63,661 nt of DNA from an uncultured Lachnospiraceae bacterium. GTDB lineage: Bacteria; Bacillota; Clostridia; Lachnospirales; Lachnospiraceae. This document shows positions 18,721-27,859 of the stretch, piece after piece (positions within the stretch are counted from its first letter, which is position 1; every line of letters begins with the position of its first letter). Below the pieces are notes generated by a model. The model had not been told where the DNA came from. It made no database searches and worked only from the letters and a program-made list of their open reading frames with translations. The translations under genes and the position numbers were made by a program. Location of the stretch: assembly GCA_910585935.1 (NCBI GenBank), contig CAJUHN010000001.1, positions 1-63,661 on the forward strand. Direction: 5' to 3'.

Positions 18721-18740
18721 GTATCTTCTATTCCTTTCTC

Positions 18741-19724
18741 TTATCCTAAATATTTAAACCAGTCTTTTGTTGCCTCTTCTATAGAATCAGGTGTCCAAAC
18801 AGGTGCAGCTCTCCAATAATCAATATTATCCAAAATTTCTTTTACGCCCTGTTCTAAAGATACTTTAGCTTTCCAATTTAATACCTTTTCAATTTTTGTT
18901 GTATCAGCAAATGTACAATCTGGTTCTCCTGGTCTTTTTGGAATATGAATTGTTTCTCCTCCTAATAGCTCGCATAAGCGATTAACAGAATATGTTCCTC
19001 CACTGCCCACATTAAAAATCTCATTTGTTATATTTGATATCGCAGCTGTATAAAAGGCATCTGCTATATCTGTCACATATGTAAAATCTCTCGTCTGTTC
19101 TCCTGTTCCCACCACAGTAAATGGTTCTCCAGCTAATTTTTGAGCCAAAAATACTCCAAATACTGCACCATAAGTCCCTGATGTACGTGACCTTGTCCCA
19201 TATACATTAAATAAACGTAAACTCACTACTGGCACACCATATACTTGTCCCCAATGTAATACTGTTTCTTCTCCTAATCTTTTTGTTAAAGCGTAAGGAT
19301 ACTGTGGCTGTATCTTAGCATCTTCATCAGTTGGAAATTTATCTGGTATTCCATAGCATGATGATGAAGCTGCATAAACAAGTTTTTTTATTCCCTCTTC
19401 TTTTGCACACTCTACCACATTATAAGTTCCTAATACATTTGTAGAATAATATTCCCATGGCTTCTGAATAGATGGCACGATATCTGCCAATGCTGCCATA
19501 TGAAACACATAATCTACACCGCAAAAAATATCCCTAATTTCTGTTTTATTTCTTATATCTAATTGATATATAGTAAGATTATTATTATCTTTATGATGTT
19601 TCAAATTTTCTGGTCTTCCTGTTGTAAAATTGTCAATTACACGGACTGTATGCCCCTCTGCTAATAATCTATCCACAATATGAGAACCTATAAAACCACA
19701 TCCACCTGTCACTAATGAAATCAT
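18741..19724 (-). CDS. NAD-dependent sugar epimerase/dehydratase
   Basis: 327 residues of the extended SDR family: GGCGFIGSH in the Rossmann turn, DYVFHMAALADI, SSSCYG and the catalytic YALTKRLGEE, then RLFNVYGTRSR. It resembles UDP-glucose 4-epimerase and related nucleotide-sugar enzymes. The start is taken at 19724, where the AGGAA sits about 9 bases upstream; the ATG at 19733 abuts that site. Placed between the hldE-like gene and the gmhA-like gene, it probably acts on the nucleotide-activated heptose, but its exact reaction cannot be fixed from sequence. Confidence 0.82.
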   Translation of the reverse strand: MISLVTGGCGFIGSHIVDRLLAEGHTVRVIDNFTTGRPENLKHHKDNNNLTIYQLDIRNKTEIRDIFCGVDYVFHMAALADIVPSIQKPWEYYSTNVLGTYNVVECAKEEGIKKLVYAASSSCYGIPDKFPTDEDAKIQPQYPYALTKRLGEETVLHWGQVYGVPVVSLRLFNVYGTRSRTSGTYGAVFGVFLAQKLAGEPFTVVGTGEQTRDFTYVTDIADAFYTAAISNITNEIFNVGSGGTYSVNRLCELLGGETIHIPKRPGEPDCTFADTTKIEKVLNWKAKVSLEQGVKEILDNIDYWRAAPVWTPDSIEEATKDWFKYLG

Positions 19725-19748
19725 TCTACTCATTTCCTTTCTAATATA

Positions 19749-21272
19749 TTAAATATTTAATAGTGTACTTGCATACTTTAATACATTTACCTTTTCTACC
19801 GCTTCCTTATTGCCAACAATATTTGTAGCTAATGCACCTGCTATATTTCCCATAAACAGTCCTATTTCTATAGAAGCTCCTGCTGCTACAAATAAACTAG
19901 CTACAGAGAAAAATGCATCTCCTGCTCCAATCGTATCTTTTACTTTTAAAGTAAAAGCTGGACACGAAACGATCTCTTCATTTTCTACAGACATTGCTCC
20001 TTTAGAACCTCTTGTGAGTAGACCCTTTCCAGAAAAATGTTTCGCTAAACGAATAAATGCTTCTTTTTCTGTCTGTTCATAATCAGAAAATGCTAATTTC
20101 AATTCCTTTTGGTCTAAGGTAAAGATATCTGCTCTTTTATATTTTGTAATTAAATTTGTTCCATAATTAGAAGAATTTGTTTGACAGTTTAAAGCGAGAA
20201 ACTTTGCTTTACTTTCTATTAGTTGCATCACTTCTTTATCTATTAGTCCATGTCCAAAATCGCATAATATCACTGCATCATATTCTTCTATTTTCTCTCT
20301 TAATTTGATTTTAAATTTTTCCATAGAAGAATCATCTATTTTCATAGGGGAAGTTAGGTTATTTATTACAAATATTTTATCTATCTCTTCTCTTTTTTCA
20401 TTTTGAGAGATAAATCTCTTTTTTATAATAGTGCTGAATTCTTCACTATATTCCATATCCACTCTCATTTTATTGCTTAATTCATTTAAAATACGGCTGT
20501 GGATATTTTCTTCATTGCCTAAAATAGACATAATCGTAACATTATCAGAAAACGATGCTATATGCCTTGCAATTGCTAAAGAACCTCCTAGATATTCTTC
20601 TGAATTTTGATATCTAGCAGAATATCCCAAATCCTTTGACATAGTTCCCTGTACATTACAAAAAACATATTCATCAATAATCGCATCACCTATTACAAGA
20701 ACCTTCATATTTTTTATTTTTTCTATGTATTCTTTGATATGCTCTAATGTTGCCTTTTTCTTGAAATTAAATATAAAACTCTTTACTTCTTCTGATAAAG
20801 CAGGAAATATATTATTAATTATTTTTGTAGAACTAAATACTAAACCAGATGTATAGTAAACTTCTCCGCCATGTTTACGAACTAACTCTACCTCCTCCTC
20901 TATTTTACCTGTTATATCATTATTTTTATTTTCATATTCTTTTCCTTTTACATAAATATTAGGCTCTACTATTTCTATGATATCATCTGCAGTATAACAT
21001 TCAGATAATATCACATAGTCAATATATTCTATAGAAGATAAAACTTTTAGCCTTAATTCATCATTAAAATATGGTCTTCCCGGTCCTTTACGCACATATT
21101 TAGCTGCTGTCACAGAAACTACAAGAATATCCCCTAATTTTTTTGCCTCTTCAAAATGTATGATATGACCTGGGTGCACTAAATCATAGACTCCATGACA
21201 AAGCACTACCTTTTTATCTGTAAAACTTTCTTTTAATTTTAAATAATCTTCCTTGGTTATAATCGTTCCCAT
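19749..21272 (-). CDS. HldE-like bifunctional nucleotidyltransferase / PfkB sugar kinase
   Basis: 507 residues in two domains. Residues 1 to about 150 are a cytidylyltransferase-fold domain (HGVYDLVHPGHIIHF with the HxGH motif). Residues from about 185 are a ribokinase/PfkB kinase (IGDAIIDEYVF at the start, DTIGAGDAF as the catalytic motif near the end). E. coli HldE has the same two activities, heptose 7-phosphate kinase and heptose 1-phosphate adenylyltransferase, but with the kinase first; here the order is reversed. TTAGGAGAG precedes the ATG. Its neighbours are sugar epimerase and gmhA-like genes, which supports activated heptose synthesis. Confidence 0.85.
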   Translation of the reverse strand: MGTIITKEDYLKLKESFTDKKVVLCHGVYDLVHPGHIIHFEEAKKLGDILVVSVTAAKYVRKGPGRPYFNDELRLKVLSSIEYIDYVILSECYTADDIIEIVEPNIYVKGKEYENKNNDITGKIEEEVELVRKHGGEVYYTSGLVFSSTKIINNIFPALSEEVKSFIFNFKKKATLEHIKEYIEKIKNMKVLVIGDAIIDEYVFCNVQGTMSKDLGYSARYQNSEEYLGGSLAIARHIASFSDNVTIMSILGNEENIHSRILNELSNKMRVDMEYSEEFSTIIKKRFISQNEKREEIDKIFVINNLTSPMKIDDSSMEKFKIKLREKIEEYDAVILCDFGHGLIDKEVMQLIESKAKFLALNCQTNSSNYGTNLITKYKRADIFTLDQKELKLAFSDYEQTEKEAFIRLAKHFSGKGLLTRGSKGAMSVENEEIVSCPAFTLKVKDTIGAGDAFFSVASLFVAAGASIEIGLFMGNIAGALATNIVGNKEAVEKVNVLKYASTLLNI

Positions 21273-21352
21273 TTATTCTCTCCTAAATGCAAAATATAAA
21301 TATTTGAATTTACAATATGGCAGTGCTGCCCTCTCATTTTTTTATTATCATA

Positions 21353-22414
21353 TTAAATAAAATTTACATGATCCCCTGGATGAATCAATTCATCTAAGTA
21401 TTTATTCATTTCATCTAATCTACATAACTCTCTACAATTTTTCTCTAAATCCATATCTGCAAAAATCTTATTAATTTTCTTTCTATGTTCTCCTTCCCAT
21501 ATTTCTACAAAGCTTTCTTTATTTATATTTCCATAACTCAATTCCTCGTTCCCCATAAACACAATACAAGGCCATAAATTTCCCTTTGAATCTATATAGA
21601 CCATAAATGGTAATGCCAAACATTGTTTATATGCTCTTTTACAAGATAATTTTTCCATAGAATGAGTTCTAAAATATATTTTAAAATCTTCTGTTTCTAA
21701 TTCTTTCACTTCTTTTTCTAATCCAATTAACTCATTATAATCAATCTTTAAAATCTGCTGGCTTTGTGGATGTTGAGAAAAAGGTTTAATTGTAAAATAA
21801 TCGATTCCTATTTCTCTCAACCTTTTTGCCATTTCTATTATTTCATCTTTATTATCAGGAAGAAGTAATAATTGTACTCCTATAGTCGTGGATAAAGAAT
21901 TATCTTTTTTTATTCTAACAGCCGCCTGCATATTTGTTAAAACTTTTTGTAAATCTCCCTTTTTTCCTCTTTGAATTTTATTAAAATTCTCTTCTGTTAT
22001 CGCTGCTGTACTGAATCTTATCCATGTTAAGGATTTTAAACATTCTTTTGATACTTCAGGTGTTAATAAAACTCCATTTGTAGACACTGCTACATCTATT
22101 CCCAATTCTTTTGTTTTATTAATAATTTCTGGAGCATCTTTATGTAATAAAGGTTCTCCTTCTCCTGCATAAATAATGCTTTTTACTCCTTTTTTTGATA
22201 TTTCTTCTAAATTTCTAATTAATACTTCTTTATCCATTATAGTTGGTTTATATCCTGTATAATCTACTGCACAAAAGATACAGCGATGATTACAAGCATT
22301 CGTCAGCCCAATTTCTAATTCAATGGGATAAATATTTTCTCCACTTTTCCATCTACTTACTATTTCTGGATGAAATATTAATTTATGAGAATCTATTTTT
22401 ATTTTATCACTCAT
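21353..22414 (-). CDS. radical SAM/SPASM protein
   Basis: 353 residues. CNHRCIFC provides C41, C45 and C48, with YAGEGEP in the SAM-binding position. The C-terminal part has KRAYKQCLALPF, LWPCIVF and KNCRELC as expected of a SPASM-like domain, and the protein ends HVNFI. It overlaps the 3' end of the CgeB-like glycosyltransferase gene by 8 bp, so the two are translationally coupled. It is the third member of a paralogous set in this window. The substrate is unknown; position next to the heptose genes suggests a sugar or glycan intermediate. Confidence 0.85.
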   Translation of the reverse strand: MSDKIKIDSHKLIFHPEIVSRWKSGENIYPIELEIGLTNACNHRCIFCAVDYTGYKPTIMDKEVLIRNLEEISKKGVKSIIYAGEGEPLLHKDAPEIINKTKELGIDVAVSTNGVLLTPEVSKECLKSLTWIRFSTAAITEENFNKIQRGKKGDLQKVLTNMQAAVRIKKDNSLSTTIGVQLLLLPDNKDEIIEMAKRLREIGIDYFTIKPFSQHPQSQQILKIDYNELIGLEKEVKELETEDFKIYFRTHSMEKLSCKRAYKQCLALPFMVYIDSKGNLWPCIVFMGNEELSYGNINKESFVEIWEGEHRKKINKIFADMDLEKNCRELCRLDEMNKYLDELIHPGDHVNFI

Positions 22415-24476
22415 TTTCTTCTACTCCTTCTGCTAGTTTATCTAAAACTCTCTCCATTAATCCTCTAAATGTCATTTTCTCTAAAGCAATTTTTCTTCCT
22501 CTTTCTATCATTATTTGTCTTTCTTCTTCATGTGATAAATAATAATCTACTTTATCTAGTAAATCTTCTCTATTCCTAAAACAAACAACATCTTCCCCTA
22601 ATGTAAGAATTTTTCTTATATCCGTTACATCTGCATCCGTAGGAATAAAATTACTCATATAAAATCCTCCGCTTAACATACATTCCCAAGCCCGCGCTGC
22701 TGAAGTTGTCATTATATTATTCCCTATATTTATTTTAGAAGCTTGATATATTTTTGATAATGTTTTTCCATTTTCTGCTGGTCCCATCGCATATTTAGAA
22801 TATTTAGGGTCTTTTAGCCAACCATTTCCCCATAATTTAAGATTTGTATAGCCAGCTTCTATCAGCCAATCTACAACTGTGGTGCGGAATAACCTTTGAT
22901 TGAAAACTTCAAACATTTCGTTTGCCACATAGTCTATAATTTTTTCTCTTCCTGTCCCTAAATCATCAAAGCTCTCTTTTACATATTCTGTAAATTCATC
23001 CTGTGTATATAAAAATTTACTTGTTTTTTTTACATATTCTTTATATACTAAAAGTATTTGTTTCACTAAATTCTGTATTTGTCGTTCTTGAAATTTATTA
23101 GGAAATTCGCTAATAAAATCTTCTGTATCGGCTCCATGACATACAAAACAAATGTCTGCACTATATTTATTTTTCTCTTCTTGTGTTAATTCATATGGTT
23201 TATAGATCTTTTCATTTGCTGGTATAGGAGCATCCATCATTTTGCAATATTTTCCATACCCTAATTCTTGGACTTTATCCCATGTAATAAAATGATTTAA
23301 TACTAAATCATTACTATTCAGTTTTTTAGGAGTATTTTCATCAAGAATATTTGGTAAAAGGTCTTGAATCCATGTTACAAAAAAAACTTCATCTGGTGCA
23401 AAACAATGTTCAAATCTAAAATGATCTAGTATAAATATTATATCAGGCTTTAATTCACTTATATTTTGGTAACATAATACACCAGGGATTTCATATATAT
23501 CCTTCTCTTCTAATAAAACTCTAGCTTCTAATCCCATCTCTTTTATAGCCTCAAGACAATTTTTAGTATGATATTGTAAAACGGTAGTAAATCGACTTGT
23601 TAAAAATAAAATTTTAGGCTTTTTATTTTTAATGTTATACTTAATTAATTTATTTCCTGAATAATAAGTATCTATCTCATTCTTATACTTATAAAAATCT
23701 CTTTTTCTTTCGTTATTTATTTTTATAAAAGTATTTTTAAAGGATATATCCTTACTAATTATGTAATCTGGCAAAATAGCCTGATAATTACTGAAAAACT
23801 TTAGATTCATATCATTGCCAATAATAAAAACTACCCTTCCCGATAAAAATAATTGTTCAAACTCCTCAAATTCTATTAAAAATTCCATTAAACTTTGTTG
23901 TTCATAATAAATATATAATGGAGTTTTGCTTGTTAAAAGTATTCTATTGAAAGCTTTTTTTTCTATTTCTATTAAAAGCCTTATATTAATATTATTATGT
24001 ATATATATAACTCCTTCTTCATCAAAACCATTTACTTCTTTTTCTAAATAGTTATAATTGAATTTATTATTACAATAATATACTATAAAATTCTTATCTC
24101 TCCAAATTAATAAAAAGTCTAAATCTGAAAATTCTCGTAGCTCTGAACCAATAAAGTATTCATATTTTAATATAGATTTCCTATTATGCTCATATATTTT
24201 TCTATAATTCTCTTTATTAGGGAGATAATAACACTCCCAAATCAACTGCTCTGCTATTTTATTATTATTTTCATTAACACATTCAATAAAACTAATAATT
24301 GCATCTTGATAATCTTCATTTCTAAATTGCATTTTTCCTATCTCAAAAAGTATTTCATATTTTTCTTCTTTATAAATTACTAAACAATCCTTTAAAATAT
24401 CTAGCCCCTTTTTATATTCTCCTTGTTCTTCTAAATCTATCGCATTATTAATAGAAATATTTAATTTATTCTTCAT
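22407..24476 (-). CDS. TPR plus CgeB-like glycosyltransferase
   Basis: 689 residues. The first 90 or so form TPR-like helix pairs (EQGEYKKGLDILKDCL, FEIGKMQFRNEDYQDAIISF). A middle domain of unclear fold follows. From about residue 310 it is a GT-B type glycosyltransferase of the CgeB/DUF3880 kind (ILFLTSRFTTV, IFILDHFRFEH, then the C-terminal SKINIGNNIMTTSAARAWECMLSGGF nucleotide-sugar site). Such proteins transfer sugars to spore or flagellar proteins; here flagellin or a flagellin glycan is the natural target. It overlaps the radical SAM gene downstream. Confidence 0.82.
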   Translation of the reverse strand: MKNKLNISINNAIDLEEQGEYKKGLDILKDCLVIYKEEKYEILFEIGKMQFRNEDYQDAIISFIECVNENNNKIAEQLIWECYYLPNKENYRKIYEHNRKSILKYEYFIGSELREFSDLDFLLIWRDKNFIVYYCNNKFNYNYLEKEVNGFDEEGVIYIHNNINIRLLIEIEKKAFNRILLTSKTPLYIYYEQQSLMEFLIEFEEFEQLFLSGRVVFIIGNDMNLKFFSNYQAILPDYIISKDISFKNTFIKINNERKRDFYKYKNEIDTYYSGNKLIKYNIKNKKPKILFLTSRFTTVLQYHTKNCLEAIKEMGLEARVLLEEKDIYEIPGVLCYQNISELKPDIIFILDHFRFEHCFAPDEVFFVTWIQDLLPNILDENTPKKLNSNDLVLNHFITWDKVQELGYGKYCKMMDAPIPANEKIYKPYELTQEEKNKYSADICFVCHGADTEDFISEFPNKFQERQIQNLVKQILLVYKEYVKKTSKFLYTQDEFTEYVKESFDDLGTGREKIIDYVANEMFEVFNQRLFRTTVVDWLIEAGYTNLKLWGNGWLKDPKYSKYAMGPAENGKTLSKIYQASKINIGNNIMTTSAARAWECMLSGGFYMSNFIPTDADVTDIRKILTLGEDVVCFRNREDLLDKVDYYLSHEEERQIMIERGRKIALEKMTFRGLMERVLDKLAEGVEENE

Positions 24477-24583
24477 CCTCTATTTTCCTTATATTCTAAA
24501 AATATTTTATAGTTTAAGTTTAATACTACTTTAAAAACTTTTAAAGCTAAAAATAGCATTTTAGTTTCTCTTTAAAAAGCTTT

Positions 24584-25762
24584 CTAATCATTTTTTATTT
24601 TAAATTCCACATCATAAAACTGCTTTTTTAATTCTATTCCTTCTATGTATAAAAATCTCTTTATTGTTTCGACAATTAATTTTGATGTATCTTTCCCTTT
24701 ATATGGATTCTGATCTATCTTAATATTATTTTTAAATTCTTCTCTTCTCGCCATTTTTATCTGTCTAATAATGGCTTCCTTCTCAGGCTCACAGTTTAAA
24801 ATACTATTAGCCTGTAATCGCCCTTTTTGTCTATCTCCAATATTAATGGTAGGAATCCCAAATGCTGGCACTTCCACAATTCCACTAGAAGAATTTCCTA
24901 TCACAAATTCAGAATATTGAACAGCCGATAAATATCTCAGTAACCCTAAAGAATAATATGATTTACAATTTTTATTTTTTTCTACAAACTCATCTATTCT
25001 GTCATTGATTTCTTTTCCTTCTGTATCTGCATTTGACTTTGTAATAATAAAATTCATATCTTCTGTCGCTTTTAATGCATTTAATAACTCCTCTAATTGT
25101 TTTAAAGCGCTTGCTTTTTCTAAAGTAACAGGATGAAAAGTAACCACTCCATATGGATTATCCAAACAAAATCCTATCTCCTGCTCCAATTCTGATTTAC
25201 CCATCAATTTCATATTGCAGATATTTTCTACTCCCACATCTCCAAAATTAAACACTCTGCTCGGTTCTTCTCCTAATTGAATCACTCGTTTTCGATATGC
25301 TTCACAACTTACAAAATGTAAATAACTCATTTTTGTGACGCAATGTCGAATCGTATCATCAATCACACCTTCTGTAATCTCGCCTCCTGATATATGAGAA
25401 ATAGGTATTTGTTCATTCATAGCACAAGCACAGATCGGCAGCAGTTCATATCTATCTCCTAATACTACTAACATATCCGGTTTACAGTTTTTGAAAAAAT
25501 CAGAGAACTTATAAAAAGCTTTTGCCATAGTCTTAGAAGCAGATATTCCTCCTTCCTCTTCTACTAAAATATCTATCTCTGCAGAAATAGGCAATTTATC
25601 TTCTCTAATTTCTGTCACAGTATATCCGAAGTCTTTGGATAAATGTGTTCCTGTCGCCACTAATACTAATTTTAATTCTTCATCTTTTTCTATTAACTTT
25701 ATTATATTTTTTAATAGTCCATATTCTGCTCTTGTCGCTGTTACTACACATACTGTTTTCAT
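24584..25762 (-). CDS. neuC: hydrolysing UDP-N-acetylglucosamine 2-epimerase family (NeuC/LegG)
   Basis: 392 residues matching the NeuC/LegG/WecB epimerase family: VVTATRAEYGLLKNII at the start, VLGDRYELLPI, HISGGEITEGVIDD, FVSCEAYRKRV, TFHPVTLE and NSSSGIVEVPAFG. The enzyme releases the nucleotide and inverts C2 to give a free 2-epimerised amino sugar for nonulosonate synthesis. It overlaps neuB by 4 bp. Whether the substrate is a UDP-GlcNAc or a 2,4-diacetamido sugar cannot be read directly; the legB/legC/ptmE-like neighbours favour the legionaminate route. Confidence 0.9.
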   Translation of the reverse strand: MKTVCVVTATRAEYGLLKNIIKLIEKDEELKLVLVATGTHLSKDFGYTVTEIREDKLPISAEIDILVEEEGGISASKTMAKAFYKFSDFFKNCKPDMLVVLGDRYELLPICACAMNEQIPISHISGGEITEGVIDDTIRHCVTKMSYLHFVSCEAYRKRVIQLGEEPSRVFNFGDVGVENICNMKLMGKSELEQEIGFCLDNPYGVVTFHPVTLEKASALKQLEELLNALKATEDMNFIITKSNADTEGKEINDRIDEFVEKNKNCKSYYSLGLLRYLSAVQYSEFVIGNSSSGIVEVPAFGIPTINIGDRQKGRLQANSILNCEPEKEAIIRQIKMARREEFKNNIKIDQNPYKGKDTSKLIVETIKRFLYIEGIELKKQFYDVEFKIKND

Positions 25763-26763
25763 AATACGATTAACTCATCTTTCTTAAAATCTTTTACCGC
25801 TTCTTTTCCAATCACTTCATACCATTTCATCGGGCTGATGCCATTTCCCGGTCTTTTTATATATAACTTATCTTCTGTTAATATTTCTCCCTTTTTTATA
25901 TCACAATTTGCTACTATACTCTTCCTTGCTATTATAATATTTTTTTGTTCTGATTCGCTAGGGCATTTTTTTCCATTTCCCATCGCTCTCTCTATATTTC
26001 TGATAACTGTTACCATTTCTTTTAATTCTTCTGGCTCTAAACTCGCTTTATGGTCTGGACCTTCCATATTTTTATCTAATGTAAAATGTTTTTCTATCAC
26101 ACATGCTCCCATTGCGACAGCGGCAATAGGGACTTCTATTCCTATAGTATGATCAGAATATCCCACTTCCAAATGACATTCCTCTTTTATCGTTTTCATC
26201 GCATTCAAATTTACATCACAAAAGGGAGTAGGATATTCTGTATTACAATGAAGTAAAGTGACTTTTCCCGCACCATTTTCTTTTAATATTTCTAATGTCT
26301 CTTTTATTTCCTCCATTTGGCACATGCCTGTAGACATTATAACGTCTTTTCCTGTTTTTGCTATCTTTATTAAATATGGCAAATTTGTTATCTCTCCCGA
26401 TGGGATTTTCCAAAATGGGATATCTATACTCTGTAGAAACTCTATGCTATCTAAGTCAAAAGGGGTAGATAAAAAAAGTATCTTTTTTTCATCACAATAT
26501 TCTTTTATTTTTCTAAACTCATCAAAAGATAATTCTAACTTTTTTACCATTTCAAACTGTGTTTCCTCTGCGTTAGTATTTTCTTTTTGATACTCCGCTT
26601 TTTCTGCAAATTTGGAAATCACATTTTCTGTGATAAAGGTTTGAAACTTCACACAATCTGCTCCCGCTTCTACTGCTTTATCCACTAATTTCAATGCATT
26701 TTCATAACTTCCATTGTGATTATCCCCTGCTTCTGCTATAATAAAAACTCTTTTCTGTTCCAC
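25759..26763 (-). CDS. neuB: nonulosonic acid synthase (NeuB/LegI family)
   Basis: 334 residues: an NeuB TIM barrel from EAGDNHNGSYENALKLVDKA through KFQTF, STPFD, KIPSGEI, STGMC, HCNTEYPTP and GYSDHT, and a C-terminal antifreeze-like SAF domain from about 275 (ARKSIVANCDIKKGE). It condenses a 2-epimerised hexosamine with phosphoenolpyruvate to make a sialic, legionaminic or pseudaminic-type acid. The start is a GTG at 26763 with GGAGG eight bases upstream. It lies directly before neuC, with a 4-bp overlap. Confidence 0.92.
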   Translation of the reverse strand: MEQKRVFIIAEAGDNHNGSYENALKLVDKAVEAGADCVKFQTFITENVISKFAEKAEYQKENTNAEETQFEMVKKLELSFDEFRKIKEYCDEKKILFLSTPFDLDSIEFLQSIDIPFWKIPSGEITNLPYLIKIAKTGKDVIMSTGMCQMEEIKETLEILKENGAGKVTLLHCNTEYPTPFCDVNLNAMKTIKEECHLEVGYSDHTIGIEVPIAAVAMGACVIEKHFTLDKNMEGPDHKASLEPEELKEMVTVIRNIERAMGNGKKCPSESEQKNIIIARKSIVANCDIKKGEILTEDKLYIKRPGNGISPMKWYEVIGKEAVKDFKKDELIVL

Positions 26764-26777
26764 TTTTTCGCCTCCAT

Positions 26778-27833
26778 CTATTCATATCTATATTGAATCA
26801 TAAAGGAATTGTCCACTCTAAAGTCACTCTCTCTACTTTTTCTTATTTCTAATAAAGAATTATATTTTTCTATATCAAATATATTTTTTCCGATACAAAA
26901 ATCAATCTTTCCATTTTTATGGAACTGTTTTTTAAAATGAAATAGACTATCTTCACTTCCTACACCTCCGCCAAGATGCAGCTTTTGAATCCCTTGATGA
27001 TTTGCCCATACCGCCGCCTGATATAACAGTAAATTCATAGAAGCGAGTATTTTATATTCCTCTAATGCTCCAGATAAATGATAATGCATATAATTTTTGT
27101 TATAGAAAAAAATAGCCGCACTAATGATTTTTCCTTGATAATAGGCACAAAATAATTTTGTCTGTTCTCTCATAGCAGAAAAAATATACTGAAAATACTC
27201 TTTAGAAAAGTAATAATAATTATCTGCATTATTTTTCTTCATGGTCTTTTCATAGATAGAGATAAATTCTTCTATATGTTGGTCTTCTTCTATCTGAATC
27301 GTAATTTCATTTTTTATTGCCTTCCGAATCATATTTCGATTTTTCGTATCCATATTTTTCATGATAGCTTCTTCATCTGTTGTATCCATAAAAATGGTCT
27401 TCTTTAAATGTCTTATCTCAAAGACCTCTTCCCAATGTTTATAGTTTTCAAGTAAGGGATGAAATCTCAAAAATTGAGAGATGATATGATTTTCTTTTCC
27501 ATATTTTGTGAGTTCTTCTATAAAAATTTCTAAGAACTCTCTATCTATTCTTCCTTCTTCTAAAGGTCCTCCATATCCATAAGGAGTTTCCCAATCAAAC
27601 CATGTATCTGCCTCAATACATTCTGTTAGATACTTAAATTTAGAGATATCTTTTTGTATCACTATATAACATATGCGGTTCTTATCCCTTTCAAAATAAA
27701 TTAAATATGCCTGTCCATCTTCATGAAGTTCTAAAGACTTGCTATATTGGCATAAATAATAGATATCCCAATTAGAAAAGCTCTTCACAATATCATTCCA
27801 TTGTTTTTCTTCCTCCGTTGTAATGATTATCAT
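26778..27833 (-). CDS. FemAB/GNAT-type acyltransferase (Acetyltransf_6-like)
   Basis: 351 residues with the features of the FemA/FemB-related BioF2-like GNAT family: WFDWETPYGYGGP, a FLRFHPL segment, MDTKNRNMIRKAIKN, then FCAYYQGKIISAAIFFYNKNYMHYHLSGA and LHLGGGVG. The family transfers acyl groups or aminoacyl groups from tRNA. The operon has no obvious LegH acetyltransferase, so this protein may supply the N-acyl group or add an amino acid to the sugar. It is tightly packed between the DegT-like gene (26-bp gap) and neuB (14-bp gap). Confidence 0.78.
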   Translation of the reverse strand: MIIITTEEEKQWNDIVKSFSNWDIYYLCQYSKSLELHEDGQAYLIYFERDKNRICYIVIQKDISKFKYLTECIEADTWFDWETPYGYGGPLEEGRIDREFLEIFIEELTKYGKENHIISQFLRFHPLLENYKHWEEVFEIRHLKKTIFMDTTDEEAIMKNMDTKNRNMIRKAIKNEITIQIEEDQHIEEFISIYEKTMKKNNADNYYYFSKEYFQYIFSAMREQTKLFCAYYQGKIISAAIFFYNKNYMHYHLSGALEEYKILASMNLLLYQAAVWANHQGIQKLHLGGGVGSEDSLFHFKKQFHKNGKIDFCIGKNIFDIEKYNSLLEIRKSRESDFRVDNSFMIQYRYE

Positions 27834-27859
27834 TTTTTCTCTTTTCTCCTATCTCTATT

